Shown here: piece by piece, positions 61,769 through 64,000 of the stretch
Layout of the letters: every line of letters begins with the position of its first letter
How positions within the stretch are numbered: the stretch's first letter is position 1
From: Chitinophaga oryziterrae
GTDB taxonomy: Bacteria; Bacteroidota; Bacteroidia; Chitinophagales; Chitinophagaceae
DNA: 64,000 nucleotides
Assembly (NCBI RefSeq): GCF_009758125.1
Contig: NZ_WRXO01000001.1
Span: forward strand, 186,001 to 250,000
Direction of reading: 5' to 3'
The notes under the pieces: generated by a model
The model's input: only the letters and a program-made list of their open reading frames with translations
Database searches by the model: none
What the model was told of the DNA's origin: nothing
Translations under genes and position numbers: made by a program

Positions 61769-63112
61769 ATGCTCGCAATGTTTCAGTTGATTGTTATTAA
61801 AATAATCACATTAATGTTAACCCAGGTGCAGTTGGCTGTAGCTATTGTCGTACTATGTCTGTTATCGTTCCTGGTACTGGCATTACTGCGTATCGGCAAG
61901 ATGAAGAAAATATTGCAGCAGAAAGATGAGATCATCGCTCAGCAACTACAATCCCGGGTAGACATTCTTACCAATATCAACCAGGAAATACGTACACCAC
62001 TGAATGCGATCGTTGGATTCACGGAACAATTGTCGCACAGCTCTCTGGAAAAAGATCAGCGGGAACTACTCAAAACCGTTGAAAATGCAGGGAGTATGCT
62101 GCTGAAAATGGTGAATAACGTGCAGGACCTCAGTAAGTTGGAGAAGAACGAACTTCAGCTGGAACAACAGCCCTTTTCTCTCTATCAGACTTTTACTGAA
62201 ATTACAACTATACTGCGGGTACAGGCCTCCCGTAAGCAACTACAGCTGAACGCCATCTATGAAGGCAACCGGCAGATACAGATAACAGGCGATAACGCCC
62301 GGCTGAAACAGATCCTGATCAACCTGGGAGATAATGCTATCCGCTATACAGATAGTGGCATCGTTACCCTGAAAATGCAGGTAGATAAGACGCCGGATGA
62401 AAAGGCGGTTGTCAGCATCGTGGTGAACGATACCGGTAGAGGCATTCCTGCAACAACACTTCCTTTTATATTCGAACATTTTTCCCGTAGACGGGTACCT
62501 TATGTCGCTGCCGTCAATGGGGCCGGACTGGGGCTGGCCATTACCAAAGGCCTGCTGGACCTGCATAACGGAAATATCAATATCAGCAGCATTGAAGGCT
62601 CCGGTAGTACCGTATCCTGTAACATTCATTACAGGGTGGTCCCCGCAAGGCAAACGATACTGATCACGCAGCGAGAGGTAGAAGAGATGACCGGCAACTT
62701 TATGGAAGGCCGGTATGTACTGGTGGCAGACGACCAGGAAATGAACCTGATACTGATAGAAAAGATACTCTCCCGCTGGAAATGCCGCTTTGATAAGGCC
62801 ATTGACGGTAAAGTAGCCTATGACCTGTTTTGTGCAAACAAATATGATATGGTGCTGCTGGATTTGCAGATGCCCCGTATGAGCGGTATTGAAGTAGTGA
62901 AAAGGATCAGGGCTGATAAAGATTCCCTGAAAGCGAATGTTCCCGTACTGGCTTTAACAGCAGATACCACCCTGCCGGATAATGATGCCTTCCTGGAAGT
63001 AGGCTTTGATGATTACCTGCTAAAACCTTTCAGGGAAAGAGATATTTATAATGTGATCATCCGGCATCTGCCTTATAATAATGAACAGGTGATAGAACCT
63101 GTAAAGAAATAA
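61769..63112 (+). CDS. Hybrid sensor kinase-like protein lacking the phospho-acceptor His
   Basis: The 447-residue protein has a hydrophobic segment near 20-42, a HisKA-like helix pair, an HATPase domain and a C-terminal receiver. In the H-box (residues 65-80) the sequence is ILTNINQEIRTPLNAIVGF, where the usual His in SHE(I/L)RTP is Gln (Q72). The ATPase keeps N (INLGDNAIRYTD), G1 (DTGRGIP) and G2 (GAGLGLAITKG) boxes. The receiver has ADDQEMN, LLDLQMPRMSG (the phospho-acceptor Asp) and LLKPF. If Q72 is correct, no autophosphorylation at this site is possible, so the protein may act as a phosphatase, a scaffold or an ATP-binding sensor. Confidence 0.85.
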   Translation: MLAMFQLIVIKIITLMLTQVQLAVAIVVLCLLSFLVLALLRIGKMKKILQQKDEIIAQQLQSRVDILTNINQEIRTPLNAIVGFTEQLSHSSLEKDQRELLKTVENAGSMLLKMVNNVQDLSKLEKNELQLEQQPFSLYQTFTEITTILRVQASRKQLQLNAIYEGNRQIQITGDNARLKQILINLGDNAIRYTDSGIVTLKMQVDKTPDEKAVVSIVVNDTGRGIPATTLPFIFEHFSRRRVPYVAAVNGAGLGLAITKGLLDLHNGNINISSIEGSGSTVSCNIHYRVVPARQTILITQREVEEMTGNFMEGRYVLVADDQEMNLILIEKILSRWKCRFDKAIDGKVAYDLFCANKYDMVLLDLQMPRMSGIEVVKRIRADKDSLKANVPVLALTADTTLPDNDAFLEVGFDDYLLKPFRERDIYNVIIRHLPYNNEQVIEPVKK

Positions 63113-63140
63113 AATCCGGCTTTTACAGAAGCCGGATTTT
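63111..63140. terminator. Terminator between the kinase and the GNAT-like gene
   Basis: AAAATCCGGCTT-ttacag-AAGCCGGATTTT with flanking A and T runs ends the kinase transcript and, on the other strand, the convergent GNAT-like gene. Confidence 0.85.
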
Positions 63141-63144
63141 ATTT

Positions 63145-64000
63145 TTAACCTAATATCGGATGTCTCTTAAACTCTTTCGTTCTGTCAAAAAGATACCTGT
63201 AAGTAGTTAGTTTACGGCTGCGCTTTGTTCCCAGGCTTTCCGCAATATTCATCATCTTGGGATTAAAATCGCCTATCCACTGCATCTCGTACTCTGTATA
63301 AGGCAGTTTATGCTGAATGATCTTTGCTCCTTCCACGATCATATAAGTATCGGCTCCTTTCCCCTGGAACTCCGGTATCACGCCAAATACGATCCCTACA
63401 AATTTCTTGGAAGCGCCTATCTTTTTCAGCCAGAGGAACTGTAATTTCTGTAACAGTCCGAACTTCCCGTTCATATGCTTAAAGAACTGGTTAAGTTCAG
63501 GTAGATTCAGCCAGCAGCCTATCGGTTCGTCATTATAATACAGGAACCACACAATCCTTTCATCCATTACCGGAGCCATGGTTTTGAAGATCAGGTAAGC
63601 CTGCTGTTTGGTCATGTCTTTGCCTCCCCCATGTTTAGACCAGGCTTTGTTATAAACAGTGCAGAAGTCTTCCGCATATTTTGCCAGGTGTTTCTTATCG
63701 ATGTATTTCGCAACATAACCAGGGTCCTGGGCCAGCTTTGCATGCCGCTCGATAAATTTAGGCTGCAGGTTATGGTCTACACGGGTAGCATAACAGATCT
63801 GGTGAAAGAATACCTGGAAACCGTATGTTTCAAATAATTGCTGATAATAAGGAGGATTGTAGTTCATGCAATAGAGCGGTTCGTAAAAACCCTCTACCAG
63901 TAATCCCCACCAGCGGTCACGTTCCCCGAAGTTGATAGGACCATCCATAGCGCCCATGCCTCTCTCTTCCAGCCATGCTTTAGCCGCATCCAGCAGGAAG
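63145..64000 (-). CDS. GNAT-like acetyltransferase-type protein, 5' end outside window
   Basis: The open frame runs from 64000 into the window, so the start lies beyond it. A Met at 63957 is in frame but the coding sequence continues upstream of it (FLLDAAKAWLEERG...), so it is not the true start. The acetyl-CoA loop looks like GVIPEFQGKGADTYMI in the C-terminal half, followed by MQWIGDFNPKMMNIAESLGTKRSRKLTTYRYLFD, the usual tail of the GNAT fold. The acceptor is unknown. Confidence 0.75.
   Translation of the reverse strand, partial: FLLDAAKAWLEERGMGAMDGPINFGERDRWWGLLVEGFYEPLYCMNYNPPYYQQLFETYGFQVFFHQICYATRVDHNLQPKFIERHAKLAQDPGYVAKYIDKKHLAKYAEDFCTVYNKAWSKHGGGKDMTKQQAYLIFKTMAPVMDERIVWFLYYNDEPIGCWLNLPELNQFFKHMNGKFGLLQKLQFLWLKKIGASKKFVGIVFGVIPEFQGKGADTYMIVEGAKIIQHKLPYTEYEMQWIGDFNPKMMNIAESLGTKRSRKLTTYRYLFDRTKEFKRHPILG

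Overview
The window looks like chromosomal DNA from a Bacteroidota bacterium of the Chitinophaga type. This is inferred from several things. There are type IX secretion traits: a PorT homologue and a secreted protein with a YPNPF-type sorting tail. Genes start behind the Bacteroidota -7 element TAnnTTTG, mostly without a Shine-Dalgarno sequence. The gene families (DUF1800/DUF1501 pair, TonB receptor with a carboxypeptidase-regulatory domain, SigZ-like ECF factor, DUF983, GbsR) are also typical. No CRISPR array, rRNA or complete insertion sequence was seen. One tRNA gene, tRNA-Lys(CUU), is present.

Layout. 0-5 kb: 3' part of an SDR oxidoreductase, a secreted GH65-type glycoside hydrolase and a cytoplasmic GH13 alpha-amylase-type enzyme behind a 19-bp palindrome. 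5-11.4 kb: an AT-rich accessory region ending at the 3' end of tRNA-Lys. It carries a SigZ-like sigma factor bracketed by a 37-bp imperfect direct repeat, a DUF1016 nuclease, a PD-(D/E)XK nuclease split into two overlapping frames, an IS3-like relic, a frameshifted small gene and a TIR-domain protein. Two orphan hairpin-plus-GTGCCCC sequences in the same orientation as the tRNA 3' end suggest stepwise accretion of elements at this tRNA. 11.5-17.1 kb: thiolase, an HTH-like regulator facing away from a region rich in AT dyads, and the secreted DUF1800/DUF1501 pair. 17.1-20 kb: a small His/Cys-rich exported protein and a TonB receptor whose plug resembles metal receptors. 20-28.3 kb: lipoprotein, DUF983, ABC exporter, an EF-G paralogue lacking GTPase residues, a DUF885 peptidase, an AraC regulator and a CBS protein.

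28.4-42.8 kb holds one complete respiratory complex I operon, nuoA-B-CD-E-F-G-H-I-J-K-L-M-N, with overlapping or nearly abutting genes. It should couple NADH oxidation to quinone reduction and proton export.

42.8-64 kb is mostly housekeeping: Hsp20, EamA transporter, YifB/ComM, a MutS-like ATPase, dihydroorotase, PorT, UbiE/MenG, EngB, YkuK, a CoA-binding protein, a GbsR regulator with a putative operator, a VOC protein, the pyruvate dehydrogenase E2 subunit, DnaX, an M48 peptidase, a hybrid histidine kinase whose phospho-acceptor histidine is Gln, and the 3' part of a GNAT-like gene.

The best candidates for something new are the TIR protein with an unrecognised C-terminal half in the tRNA-Lys island, the kinase without its histidine, the EF-G paralogue, and the small His/Cys-rich partner of the TonB receptor. 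All function calls come from reading motifs by eye; no database search was possible.
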